Shown here: positions 1 to 7,492 of the stretch, in pieces
Layout: the number at the start of each line of letters is the position of its first letter
How positions within the stretch are numbered: the stretch's first letter is position 1
Assembly (NCBI GenBank): GCA_937967775.1
Contig: CALCJH010000039.1
Location: 1 to 14,267, forward strand
Reading direction: 5' to 3'
Source: an uncultured bacterium
GTDB taxonomy: Bacteria; Armatimonadota; UBA5829; DSUL01
DNA length: 14,267 bases
Position numbers and translations under genes: made by a program
The notes under the pieces: model-generated
What the model was told of the DNA's origin: nothing
Seen by the model: only the letters and a program-made list of their open reading frames with translations
Database searches by the model: none

Positions 1-1
1 C

Positions 2-283
2 TCGCCCGCCGGTCCCGGCCGGGTCCGGGTATCGCTGGCCCAGGGAGCTTCGCTGGAGTCTGCCTCCACGGCGCTGGTCATCGCAGTCAGCGATGCTCTT
101 GGCAATGCGGTACCGTTCGCTCCGGTCCGGCTGACGGTGGAGGGTGGAAGCGCCGATCAGACGCAGTTGACCGCCGGACCGGACGGTCTGGCCCGGGTGA
201 CGGTCACCTGGGATCCTGCCGCGGCACCCGGCAAAAGACGCGTTCGCGCGGAGTCCAACGGGATTTCCGGGTCGCTTCCGTGA
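2..283 (+). CDS. C-terminal fragment of an Ig-like (Big_1-type) domain protein
   Basis: This is the 3' end of a gene that starts left of the window. The open frame runs from position 2 to the TGA at 281-283 and encodes 93 residues. The fragment has the look of a bacterial Ig-like domain of the invasin/Big_1 kind: a segment reading VSDALGNAVPFAPVRLTV, then GGSADQTQLTAGPDGLARVTVTW, then a final strand ending in AESNGISGSLP. The order 'D-x-x-G-N-x-V ... T-x-x-D-G-x-A-x-V' is typical of these beta-sandwich repeats in cell-surface or secreted proteins. The protein ends immediately after the domain, with no anchor motif. Full length, other domains and function cannot be judged. It is followed by a 98-nt gap before the GH3 gene on the same strand. 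Confidence 0.7.
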   Translation, partial: SPAGPGRVRVSLAQGASLESASTALVIAVSDALGNAVPFAPVRLTVEGGSADQTQLTAGPDGLARVTVTWDPAAAPGKRRVRAESNGISGSLP

Positions 284-309
284 GATTTTGGAATTTGGTG
301 ATGTTTACC

Positions 310-332
310 GGCCGCACAGACAGCCTGCGGCC
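310..332 (+). terminator. Intergenic hairpin, possible weak terminator
   Basis: A perfect 7-bp stem (GGCCGCA at 310-316, TGCGGCC at 326-332) with a 9-nt loop lies 26 nt after the stop of the Ig-like gene. A second small hairpin (CCAGG at 345-349, CCTGG at 354-358) follows. No T-run comes after either, so intrinsic termination is not clear. They may instead stabilise a 3' end or mark a weak terminator before the GH3 gene. Confidence 0.35.
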
Positions 333-381
333 TGCTCCGTCAGACCAGGGCGGCCTGGCGGGAAGATGAAAGGGGACGAAG

Positions 382-1983
382 ATGTCTTCGAGAGTTGACT
401 CGCTGCTCGGAAGCCTCTCGCTTGACGAGAAGATCGGCCAGCTTCTGATGTTCGGCTGGCAGGGTGAGACGGAGGAGGAGAACATTACCGTTTCCTCCCA
501 CGCGCGGCTCCTGCTGGAGGAGTTCAAGGTGGGCGGGGTGGTTCTGCTGGGACGCAATGTCGGCACACCTGCTCAGACCGCCCGGTGCATGAACGAGCTT
601 CAGGAGCGCTCGAAGCTTCCTCTGTTCATCATCGTGGACCAGGAGGGCGGCATGGTGGCCCGCTTCAAGGATCCGTTCGTGGTGTTCCCCGCGAATATGG
701 CTCTTGGCGCGACGGGCGACCCATCCCTTGCCTATCGTGCCGCCCGCGCCACGGCGGAGCAGCTAAGGGCAGTGGGCGTCAACTTCAACTTCGCCCCCTG
801 TGTGGATGTCAACAACAATCCTCTGAACCCGATCATCGGTACCCGCTCGTACGGGGACAATCCCGAAACGGTGGCACTTTTCGCTCCGGAAGCCATCCGC
901 GGGCTGCACGACGGCGGTGTGCTGACAAGTGCCAAGCATTTCCCAGGGCACGGTGATACGGCTGTAGACTCCCATCTGGCGCTTCCCGTGGTGGATTTCC
1001 CCCGGGAGAGGATGGACGCCGTGGAGCTGCCTCCATTCCGGGCGGCGATGGATGCCGGTGTCGCGTCCATCATGACCACGCACATCCTATTCCCCGCTCT
1101 GGACCCGGAGCTGCCTTCCACACTCTCCCCACGCATCATCACCGGCTTACTGCGCGAGGAGATGGGATGGCAGGGCCTGGTGGTCACCGATGATCTGGAG
1201 ATGAAGGGCGTGGCGGACAAATGGGGGGCCGCACAGGCCGCTGTGCTGTCCCTCAAGGCCGGCGTGGACTGCCCGCTCATCTGCCACACGCTGGAGACCC
1301 AGGTGGAGGCGGTCCGGGCCATCAAGGATGCCATCGCGGCGGGAGAGATCACCGAGGAGCGCATTGACGCATCCGTGCGCCGGGTGCTGGAACTGAAAGA
1401 GCGTTTCGGACTGCTGGACGGCGTGACTCCCGTGGATCCTGAGGCCGCGTTGCCAGTGGTCAGTTCACCCGAAAAAAAGGCGCTTGCGATGGAGATCGCC
1501 AGAAGGGCTGTCACCGTGGTGCGCAACGGACGAGGTGTCATCCCGGCAGACCTGGGCGACGGCCGCATTGTTGTGATCAGCCTCCATCACTCTGTTGAGC
1601 GTCTGGGCGCGGCATTCCGCGCCATCCATCCCCGGACGGATGTGATTGCGGTTTCGGCGGATCAGGCGCGCTCACCGGAAAGCATCGCTTTGCCGGAGGA
1701 TGCTAGCCTCGTGGTAGCCGGTACCTGCCCGAGCGAGCCCTGGACCGCCGGGCTGGACGTGGAGGCTCAGGCCACGATGGTGAAACATCTGCTGAGAGGG
1801 CCGAAGCCTGTCTGTGTGGTGGCGCTCAGGGATCCATATGATCTGCTGAAGTTCCCTGAAGTCCAGACGTATGTGGCGCTTTACGGCTACCGCGATGAAA
1901 TGCTGCAGGCTTGCGCCGAAGTTGTTCTGGGGAGGATCAGCCCTTCCGGCCGGGCTCCGGTGGCCCTTCCGGAGTCAGCCTAA
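382..1983 (+). CDS. nagZ: GH3 beta-N-acetylhexosaminidase, two-domain NagZ type
   Basis: The gene encodes 533 aa and is predicted to release N-acetylglucosamine from muropeptides or other N-acetylhexosaminides. The N-terminal GH3 TIM barrel spans about residues 8-345. It carries the NagZ signature KHFPGHGDTAVDSH at 185-198, whose Asp196-His198 pair is the family's general acid/base dyad, and VVTDDLEMKG at 267-276, whose Asp270 is the expected nucleophile. The substrate-binding segment DQEGGMVARF starts at residue 86. Residues about 360-533 form the GH3 C-terminal alpha/beta domain (RRAVTVVRN near 375), as in the two-domain enzymes of Gram-positive bacteria and unlike the short E. coli NagZ. 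No signal peptide is visible, so a cytoplasmic peptidoglycan-recycling role is likely. The ATG has a good AAGGGGA ribosome site about 6 nt upstream. No recycling partner gene is adjacent. A related GH3 activity such as beta-glucosidase is less likely because of the DSH motif. Confidence 0.9.
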   Translation: MSSRVDSLLGSLSLDEKIGQLLMFGWQGETEEENITVSSHARLLLEEFKVGGVVLLGRNVGTPAQTARCMNELQERSKLPLFIIVDQEGGMVARFKDPFVVFPANMALGATGDPSLAYRAARATAEQLRAVGVNFNFAPCVDVNNNPLNPIIGTRSYGDNPETVALFAPEAIRGLHDGGVLTSAKHFPGHGDTAVDSHLALPVVDFPRERMDAVELPPFRAAMDAGVASIMTTHILFPALDPELPSTLSPRIITGLLREEMGWQGLVVTDDLEMKGVADKWGAAQAAVLSLKAGVDCPLICHTLETQVEAVRAIKDAIAAGEITEERIDASVRRVLELKERFGLLDGVTPVDPEAALPVVSSPEKKALAMEIARRAVTVVRNGRGVIPADLGDGRIVVISLHHSVERLGAAFRAIHPRTDVIAVSADQARSPESIALPEDASLVVAGTCPSEPWTAGLDVEAQATMVKHLLRGPKPVCVVALRDPYDLLKFPEVQTYVALYGYRDEMLQACAEVVLGRISPSGRAPVALPESA

Positions 1984-2005
1984 AGGAAACGGCCGGGGCC
2001 GCAAA

Positions 2006-2242
2006 TCACTCGTAGACTCCGTCGTCGGGAGAGACCTCTATGGCCTCCTCCTTCTTCACCCAGATGACTGAGTTGCCCTCGAACGCCACGTAGAGCATAC
2101 TGCGCTCCACGTCCACGTCCAGGAGTTTGTCCACACGGACCTGCCAGGTCGTTTCGCCGCTTGCATCCTTGACCGGCAGGCGGTATTTCACTTTCAGCTT
2201 TTCGTTGGCATCAAGCCGCTGGGCGATGGTCTCGAGGTCCAT
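2006..2242 (-). CDS. Unrecognised 78-aa protein
   Basis: A small acidic protein of 78 aa that I do not recognise. I chose the ATG at 2242 because an AAAGGGAG ribosome site (2247-2254, minus strand) sits 4 nt upstream; an in-frame ATG 18 nt further out has no comparable site. The protein starts MDLETIAQRLDANEKLKVKY, with a short helix-like segment, then alternating hydrophobic residues (WQVRVDKLLDVDVERSMLYV, then VIWVKK) suggesting a small beta-barrel, and an acidic tail. There is no signal peptide, transmembrane segment or cysteine. It is the last gene of the minus-strand group behind the Gfo/Idh/MocA gene, separated from it by 188 nt containing two hairpins, so it may have its own promoter. 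It converges with the GH3 gene, leaving only 22 nt between the stops. Confidence 0.65.
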   Translation of the reverse strand: MDLETIAQRLDANEKLKVKYRLPVKDASGETTWQVRVDKLLDVDVERSMLYVAFEGNSVIWVKKEEAIEVSPDDGVYE

Positions 2243-2354
2243 GGGACTCCCTTTCAGCAAACTTCAGCGGATTCCGTTCCGGAAGCCGCGCAGACCGCGC
2301 CTTACTTCGCGAAAATGACCTGTTTTCCCTCCCTCGCAATACGCCTTGCGAAGG

Positions 2355-2386
2355 CCTGCCTGCTCCTGCGCCGGAGAGCAGGCAGG
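2355..2386 (-). terminator. Strong hairpin downstream of the oxidoreductase gene
   Basis: A perfect 11-bp inverted repeat (CCTGCCTGCTC at 2355-2365, GAGCAGGCAGG at 2376-2386) with a 10-nt loop lies 45 nt past the stop of the Gfo/Idh/MocA gene in its direction of transcription. A second hairpin follows (TCGCAA at 2334-2339, TTGCGA at 2346-2351). Neither is followed by a T-run on the minus strand, so this is either a non-canonical terminator or RNA-stability element, or a protein-binding palindrome. It resembles the palindrome at 5035-5059. Confidence 0.4.
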
Positions 2387-2430
2387 ACGCGGTCCAACTG
2401 CAGAATATACCGCAAATCTTGCCCGGCAGG

Positions 2431-3570
2431 CTACAGCGGCGGCAGGGGCAGCACGTCCACCGGTCTCCCGCCGCCTCGCATGGACTCCTCCCCGGCGCAG
2501 CCTGCGGCCACGGACATCCGTCCGGCTTCCGGTGTGGCTAGCGGTTCCTTGCCCTCCAGGACCATGTCCACGAAATCCTGACAGATGACAGGATCCGCCC
2601 CGGCGTGCGTCCCGGATGCGCGCTTCACCTCGTAGGTCCGGTCGGCAAGCTCCCGCCAGGTGTTGGAGCGCCGCGTCTTCACCCAGATCTTCATCTCCGG
2701 TTCCGAATTCTCCAGCCGCCCTTCCGTGCCGATGAACGTGTAGTTGCGATGATAATCCGGGGTGAAGTGGCACTGCAGGTAGCTGGCCTTGATCCCTCCC
2801 TCAAGCTCCATGATCATCACGACGTTGTCCTCGATATCCACTTCACGGCGGAAGGCGCACTGCTCGCGCCGGCCGTGTTCGGCCTCGATGCAGGTCCGGC
2901 GGATATCGCAGGCGGAGCACACCAGATCGTCCGGCTTGTCCCCGCCGAAGTAGTCCAGCCCGCCGAACGCGCACACCCTTTGTGTGTAGCGCCCCGTGAT
3001 CCAGTGGATGATGTCTATGTCATGAGAGCCCTTCTGCAGAAGCAGGGAGTTGCAGTTCTTGCGGGTCGCGTGCCAGTCGTGATAGTAGAACCGTCCGCCG
3101 TGGCCCACGAAGTGCCTCACCCAGACAGCTTTGATCTCGCCGATGGCCCCGCTTTCCACGATCTCCTTCATCACGCGATACATGTTCATGTAGCGCATGT
3201 TGAAGCCCACCATCAGGCGTTTGCCGGACTGCCTCCAGGCCTTGAGAATGCGGTCGCACCCTTCAACCGTGATGGCCAGAGGCTTTTCGCAGAACACGTG
3301 CTTCCCGGCTTCCAGAGCGGCAACGGCGTGTTCCTCGTGGACGAAATCCGGTGATGTGACTGCCACTGCGTCCACATCCGGCCGCTCCAGCAGCTCCTGG
3401 TAGTCCAGTGTCACGAAGACGTCCGGCCCCATCCGCTGCCGGAAGTCGTCCAGCGCTTCCGGACGCACGTCCGCTCCGGCCACCACTTCGCAGCGCGGAT
3501 TGTCCCTCCACTGGTCCGCGATGCCGCCCCGCCCGCAGACGCCGATCACACCGATCCTGACTTTCTCCAT
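2431..3570 (-). CDS. Gfo/Idh/MocA family NAD(P)-dependent oxidoreductase
   Basis: A 379-aa soluble dehydrogenase of the Gfo/Idh/MocA family, whose members oxidise or reduce sugars, inositols and related polyols with NAD(P). The N-terminal Rossmann fold starts at once (VRIGVIGVCGRGG, residues 4-16). The conserved EKP motif at 95-97 carries the catalytic lysine, and GSHDIDIIHW at 181-190 is the usual second-domain active-site motif. An inserted four-cysteine cluster, Cys218-x2-Cys221-x5-Cys227-x10-Cys238, probably binds a metal; similar cysteine-rich insertions occur in some uncharacterised members. The substrate cannot be told from sequence. The ATG has GGGAG 8 nt upstream. It lies 107 nt downstream of the GH10 gene on the same strand, suggesting a role in processing a sugar released by that enzyme. 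No signal peptide is seen, so it is cytoplasmic. Confidence 0.9.
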   Translation of the reverse strand: MEKVRIGVIGVCGRGGIADQWRDNPRCEVVAGADVRPEALDDFRQRMGPDVFVTLDYQELLERPDVDAVAVTSPDFVHEEHAVAALEAGKHVFCEKPLAITVEGCDRILKAWRQSGKRLMVGFNMRYMNMYRVMKEIVESGAIGEIKAVWVRHFVGHGGRFYYHDWHATRKNCNSLLLQKGSHDIDIIHWITGRYTQRVCAFGGLDYFGGDKPDDLVCSACDIRRTCIEAEHGRREQCAFRREVDIEDNVVMIMELEGGIKASYLQCHFTPDYHRNYTFIGTEGRLENSEPEMKIWVKTRRSNTWRELADRTYEVKRASGTHAGADPVICQDFVDMVLEGKEPLATPEAGRMSVAAGCAGEESMRGGGRPVDVLPLPPL

Positions 3571-3677
3571 TCAGCGATCTCCCGCCGTTGTGACCGCCGT
3601 GTTCTACCCCGGCGGCCCCTGCCTTTTTCGCGGGGTTGGCGCTTTGTCCCTTCCCGGCAGTGGCTCATCGCCGCCGT

Positions 3678-4973
3678 TCAGGGCACGATGACGCGGAGCA
3701 CGGGCTTCGCGCCCGGTTGTAGGTCTAGGGAGGCGGTATGGGTCGCCCCCTCAGTCTGCACGGTCACTTCATAGGTGCCGTGGAATCCCCGGAATGTGAA
3801 GCTTCCGTCCGGGAAGGTCTTGCCTGACGTTTCTGTCCGCCATTCCCGGTTGATCAGCGAATCCAGTGCTTCGTAGGCCGGTTTCGGTTTCCAGTCACGG
3901 GTGATGATGCCTCCCTGTCCCAGCCAGGAAGAACCATCCCAGAGTGCCCACAGCGTGATCGCCTTGACCGCCGGATGGCTAAAAGCCACTGTGAAATAGT
4001 AGCGGTAGTAGCGTCCCTGGAAGTCAGGCGTCCACATGCCTTTTACGAAGTTCGACTGGACCTCGGCACCGTCCGATGGCATGGTGATCTCCGTCAGGTG
4101 TATGTCTTTGCCCGTGGACGCCAGCGTGTCCAGCATTTGCAGCAGCTGGGCGGGTGAGGGGACGCGGGGATGGTCATGCGCCTGTTCACCCAGCACGTCT
4201 ATCTTCGCGCCCTTCGCCTCCAACGCGGCGGCGTATTTCACGAATCGTTCCGCCTGGCCATTCCACTGATTCCCGAACTCATTCAGAATGAGGATGGCGT
4301 CCGGGTCCGCTTGCCGGGCCAAGATGAACGCCTCGGCCGCGTAGTCCGGTCCCCAGTTGCCTTCGAACCAGTGGCAGTGCAGCGGCTCGTTCACCACGTC
4401 CCAGAAGCGGATCTTTCCCCGGTAGCGGCTGACGGCCTCCGTCACCCGCTGGCGGGCATGCTCACGAACCTCCTCAGCGGAGAACTCCGCCAGCCACTTT
4501 GGGAAGCCGTTGCGTTCGTATCCCCAGATCAGGCAGTGTCCCTTGACTGTGATGCCGTTTGCGTGGCACCATTCCACGAACCGGTCTGCCATCTCGTAGT
4601 CCGGTGTGTCTTTCAGACGCTCCGCGTGCGACCACTTCAGCATGTTCTCCGTGGTGGCGTAGTTGAACAGGCGGAGGAAGTAGCGCTGGAACTGCTCCCA
4701 GTCCTGCGGGGTGGGCATCGCCTTCGTAACATCCCACGAGGGGAATGCGCACCCGAACAGGAAAGCGTGCGATGTCTGGCGCGCCCGCACAAAGGCACCG
4801 TGCACCGGGGTGCCGTTGCGGCGGGTGACGTAAACGGTGGCGGTTCCTTTACGGTTGCGCTCGATGCCCTCCTGAACCCGTTTCAGGATGTCCGGGGGAA
4901 GCTCAAAACCTGTGTCCAGTGCGAGGGCGGGAACGCAGAGGCTCAACAGAGCGAGCATCAGCAGGGTTTTCAC
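3678..4973 (-). CDS. Secreted GH10 glycosidase (endo-1,4-beta-xylanase family)
   Basis: A 431-aa glycoside hydrolase family 10 enzyme, predicted to cleave beta-1,4-xylan or a related polysaccharide outside the cytoplasm. Residues 1-18 form a signal peptide ending in ALA; LSLC at 10-13 is not a proper lipobox. Residues about 42-75 form a short beta-rich region (TVYVTRRNGTPVHGAFVRAR, then HAFLFG) that leads into the barrel. The acid/base glutamate is in WDVVNEP (Glu196) and the nucleophile in HLTEITMP (Glu295). ALWDGSSW at 343-350 and the DWKPKPAYEAL segment at 360-370 close the barrel. Residues about 380-431 form a small C-terminal beta domain. The start is GTG, with GGAGGT 5 nt upstream (4979-4984). 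It is transcribed divergently from the lemA operon and is followed by the oxidoreductase gene. Canonical catalytic residues are present; whether xylan is the real substrate is inference. Confidence 0.9.
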   Translation of the reverse strand: MKTLLMLALLSLCVPALALDTGFELPPDILKRVQEGIERNRKGTATVYVTRRNGTPVHGAFVRARQTSHAFLFGCAFPSWDVTKAMPTPQDWEQFQRYFLRLFNYATTENMLKWSHAERLKDTPDYEMADRFVEWCHANGITVKGHCLIWGYERNGFPKWLAEFSAEEVREHARQRVTEAVSRYRGKIRFWDVVNEPLHCHWFEGNWGPDYAAEAFILARQADPDAILILNEFGNQWNGQAERFVKYAAALEAKGAKIDVLGEQAHDHPRVPSPAQLLQMLDTLASTGKDIHLTEITMPSDGAEVQSNFVKGMWTPDFQGRYYRYYFTVAFSHPAVKAITLWALWDGSSWLGQGGIITRDWKPKPAYEALDSLINREWRTETSGKTFPDGSFTFRGFHGTYEVTVQTEGATHTASLDLQPGAKPVLRVIVP

Positions 4974-5034
4974 CGGCTACCTCCAGTCAGCGGAATCTTC
5001 TCCAGCACCTTCGCATTCCACTCGCCCTTCAGAG

Positions 5035-5059
5035 TCTCCTGCCCTGCGGAGGCAGGAGA
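5035..5059. promoter_or_regulatory. Perfect 9-bp inverted repeat in the divergent intergenic region
   Basis: TCTCCTGCC at 5035-5043 and GGCAGGAGA at 5051-5059 are exact reverse complements separated by CTGCGGA. The repeat sits between the divergent GH10 and lemA genes and covers the -35 area of the candidate lemA promoter (-10 at 5068-5073). That placement suits an operator. No T-run follows on either strand, so a terminator is unlikely. Confidence 0.45.
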
Positions 5060-5064
5060 GACAC

Positions 5065-5073
5065 TGGTAGAAT
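5065..5073 (+). promoter_or_regulatory. Candidate extended -10 promoter for the lemA operon
   Basis: TGGTAGAAT has the TG-n of an extended -10 element followed by a hexamer that matches TATAAT at five of six positions. No good -35 hexamer lies 16-18 nt upstream, which is tolerated by extended -10 promoters. Transcription would begin near 5080, giving a leader of about 50 nt before the GTG at 5133. Confidence 0.4.
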
Positions 5074-5132
5074 GGCGAACTCTACTCCCGGCTGCGCGGA
5101 TGGGTGCGCCAGTCCCCGGGGAGGAGAGTTTC

Positions 5133-5696
5133 GTGCTGCAGCACCCGGCGGCCTGGCTGATGATCGCCGTTGCGGGCGTGATCGTCGGCTGGGTGATCGC
5201 CGTATACAACCGGCTGGTCTCACTGAGAGTCCGGGCGCGCAACGCCTGGGCGGATGTTGATGTGCAGCTCAAGCGTCGCTACGACCTGGTTCCCAATCTG
5301 GTCGCAGTGGTACAGGGCTACGCGTCTCACGAAAAGTCGTTGCTTGAGGATATTGCCCGTCTGCGCTCCGAGGCCATCGCCGCGGATGGTCCGGCTGTCC
5401 GGGAGGGGCCGGACGGTCAACTCACCGGAGCGCTGCGGTCCCTGTTTGCTCTCGCCGAGGCCTATCCCGAGCTGCGCGCTGATGCCAGCTTCCGCAAGCT
5501 GCAAGAGCAGCTGGCCGACATTGAGGACAACCTCCAGTATGCCCGCCGCTACTACAACGCCGTGGTTCGCGATATGAACACGGCCACAGAGGTTTTCCCA
5601 CAGAATATTGTCGCGGCGGTTTTCGGGTTCCGGCGGTTGCCCTACTTTCAGGCGGGAGACGAGGAGCGTAGGGCGGTGGAGGTGGATCTCGGGTGA
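5133..5696 (+). CDS. lemA: LemA family membrane protein
   Basis: A 187-aa LemA family protein. One transmembrane helix spans about residues 7-27, followed by the family signature: NRLVSLRVRARNAWADVDVQ from residue 26, KRRYDLVPNLV, and GYASHE ending at 67. The second conserved block includes YPELRAD at 111-117, ARRYYNAVVRDMN near 137-149, and FPQNIVAAVFGF at 155-166. The long helical domain after the membrane anchor lies on the extracytoplasmic side in this family, whose biochemical role is unknown. I chose the GTG at 5133 because GGGGAGGAGAG ends 5 nt upstream and the length then fits the family; an in-frame ATG at 5100 lacks such a site. Its stop overlaps the GTG of the next gene (GTGA), so the two are translationally coupled. 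It is the first gene of a six-gene plus-strand run. Confidence 0.92.
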   Translation: MLQHPAAWLMIAVAGVIVGWVIAVYNRLVSLRVRARNAWADVDVQLKRRYDLVPNLVAVVQGYASHEKSLLEDIARLRSEAIAADGPAVREGPDGQLTGALRSLFALAEAYPELRADASFRKLQEQLADIEDNLQYARRYYNAVVRDMNTATEVFPQNIVAAVFGFRRLPYFQAGDEERRAVEVDLG

Positions 5697-7459
5697 CCGC
5701 CCGCTCCGCAGTTGCCTGCGTCCTGACTGTCGTGACGCTCGCGGTGCTCGCGGTGCTCACGGTCCTGAGCGCGCCCCCGGTGCAGGCGTGGACTATACGG
5801 GACATGTCCGTGGAGATCACGGTGGCCCGGGACGCCACTCTGGACGTCCGGGAGACCATCGAGGTGGACTTCGGCGGAGAGCAGCGTCACGGCATCTACC
5901 GGGAGATTCCTCTGCGTGAAAGCGGCCGCCAACCCGGTGGCCGGCGTGTGCGCATCAGAGTGCTGGCTGTTTCCGATGGCGCAGGCGGCAGCTGGCAGTA
6001 TCGGGCCCGCCGCTCCGGCCGCTATCTCAGTGTTCGCATCGGCGATCCGGCGGTCTATGTCACGGGCGTGCAGCGCTATGTCATCCGCTACCGCGTGGAG
6101 AACGGCCTCCTCTTTTTCCCGGATCACGATGAGCTCTACTGGAACGTCACCGGAAATGAATGGCCGGTGGCCATCAATCAGGCCTCGTGCGTGGTGCGGC
6201 TGCCGGCCTCTCCAGCCAGTCAGCGTCTCCAGGCGAACGCCTGGGTGGGACCACAGGGTTCCACGGAGCGCGCGGAGGTGGATCTGGGTGAGAATGGAGC
6301 CGTATTCCGCTCTCCACGGCCTCTGGGGTATGCAGAAGGATTGACGGTAGCCCTCGGGTGGCCCAAAGGGATCGTTCAGCCGCCCTCGCTGGGGAGCAGG
6401 GTGGTGTGGTTCCTGCTGGACAACGTTTTCGTGCTGGTTCCGGTTGTCTTCCTGCTCGCCATGACCATCATCTGGCGTGTCTACGGCCGGGATCCGGCGG
6501 TGGGCCAGTCAGTGGCCGTCCGCTATGAGCCTCCGGGTGATCTTCGCCCGGCGGAGGTCGGGACGCTGGTGGATGAAATGGTGGACACACGCGACATTGC
6601 CGCCACCATTGTGGATCTGGCAGTGCGCGGGTATCTCACCATTGAGGAGGGGCCATCCGGAAACCTGCTGGGGAAACGGACCTACATCCTGCGGAAGACG
6701 GCCGAACCGGGCAGCCGGGATCGTCGAGGCGAGCTTGCACCCTATGAAAAGACCATTTACCAGAAGCTATTCGCCTTGGCCGACGCTGTCACCACGGAAG
6801 ACCTGGAGAACTCTTTCTACATCACTGTCGGGACAGCCTCGGACCAGCTCTATGCGGATCTGACGCGGAAAGGCCTCTTTCTGGGGCGCCCGGACAGGGT
6901 TCGCAAGGTATGGCTGGAAAGTGGCTGGTTCGTGTTCGGGGCCGGAGTGTTCTTGCTGTTCATTGCCCTTTCGGACGAGTCGGGCAGCTTTCCTCTGGAG
7001 CCGGGATGGGCCCTGGCCGCGACGGTCTGCGGACTCATCGTAGTGGCGTTTTCACGTCTGATGCCCCGCAAGACATTTTCGGGAAAGCGTGCCGCGCTGG
7101 AGATCCTGGGTTTTGAGGAATACCTCGCCCGTGCGGAGAAAGAGGACCTGAAACTGCAGGAGAAAAAGGGCATCTTCGAGACCTTCCTGCCGTACGCCAT
7201 CAGCCTCAAAGTGGTGGAGCAGTGGGCCAGGGCGTTTGAAGGTGTTCTCGATCAGAATCCCGACTGGTTCATCGGCGCTGAAGGGCCCGGCCGCTTCCGT
7301 CCGGTGATTTTCGCCCGCTCACTCAATGCGGCGTGCTCCGGTCTGAGTTCGGCCCTGACCAGCGCTCCGCGTTCCGCTTCGGGCGGTGGAAGCGCGTTCG
7401 GCGGGGGAGGGGGATTCTCGGGAGGCGGCTTTGGCGGCGGAGGAGGAAGAGCGTGGTAA
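5693..7459 (+). CDS. DUF2207 domain membrane protein
   Basis: A 588-aa DUF2207 family membrane protein, the usual partner of LemA. A signal peptide or first membrane helix covers residues 1-32. The extracytoplasmic domain carries family hallmarks HGIYREIP (66-73) and DELYWNVTGNEWPV (146-159). A central helix lies at about 237-263 and a hairpin of two helices at about 421-437 and 447-464. The cytoplasmic part contains GFEEYLARAEKEDLK near 473-487 and FETFLPYAISL near 496-506, also typical of the family. The C-terminus is a glycine-rich tail (about 560-588) ending GGGGGRAW, a common feature of DUF2207 proteins. The start is GTG with GGAGGTGG about 7 nt upstream, overlapping the lemA stop. The molecular function is unknown; an envelope role together with LemA is inferred from pairing. 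Confidence 0.9.
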   Translation: MTARSAVACVLTVVTLAVLAVLTVLSAPPVQAWTIRDMSVEITVARDATLDVRETIEVDFGGEQRHGIYREIPLRESGRQPGGRRVRIRVLAVSDGAGGSWQYRARRSGRYLSVRIGDPAVYVTGVQRYVIRYRVENGLLFFPDHDELYWNVTGNEWPVAINQASCVVRLPASPASQRLQANAWVGPQGSTERAEVDLGENGAVFRSPRPLGYAEGLTVALGWPKGIVQPPSLGSRVVWFLLDNVFVLVPVVFLLAMTIIWRVYGRDPAVGQSVAVRYEPPGDLRPAEVGTLVDEMVDTRDIAATIVDLAVRGYLTIEEGPSGNLLGKRTYILRKTAEPGSRDRRGELAPYEKTIYQKLFALADAVTTEDLENSFYITVGTASDQLYADLTRKGLFLGRPDRVRKVWLESGWFVFGAGVFLLFIALSDESGSFPLEPGWALAATVCGLIVVAFSRLMPRKTFSGKRAALEILGFEEYLARAEKEDLKLQEKKGIFETFLPYAISLKVVEQWARAFEGVLDQNPDWFIGAEGPGRFRPVIFARSLNAACSGLSSALTSAPRSASGGGSAFGGGGGFSGGGFGGGGGRAW

Positions 7460-7492
7460 GCGCGCAGGTTGCGCGGGAAAGGGAGGCTGGAC

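Noticed and set aside
732..1568. 278-codon minus-strand open frame inside the GH3 gene
   Set aside because: Ser/Arg/Thr-rich low-complexity translation typical of the antisense of a GC-rich gene; the plus-strand frame has full GH3 motifs.
1990..2001. CGGC/GCCG mini-hairpin between the convergent GH3 and 78-aa genes as a terminator
   Set aside because: Only four base pairs with a 4-nt loop and no T-run on either strand.
2404..2409. TATATT on the minus strand as a promoter for the 78-aa gene
   Set aside because: No acceptable -35 box at 16-18 nt and no extended -10 TG; it is also far upstream, before two hairpins.
2605..3354. 249-codon plus-strand open frame
   Set aside because: Antisense shadow of the Gfo/Idh/MocA gene, with no recognisable domain.
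3571..3677. Three CCGCCGT words between the GH10 and oxidoreductase genes as a possible repeat array
   Set aside because: Irregular spacing and very short units in GC-rich DNA; likely chance.
4170..5132. Long plus-strand open frame running into lemA
   Set aside because: It is antisense to the GH10 gene, which has clear catalytic motifs; only the part after the GTG at 5133 matches LemA and has a ribosome site.
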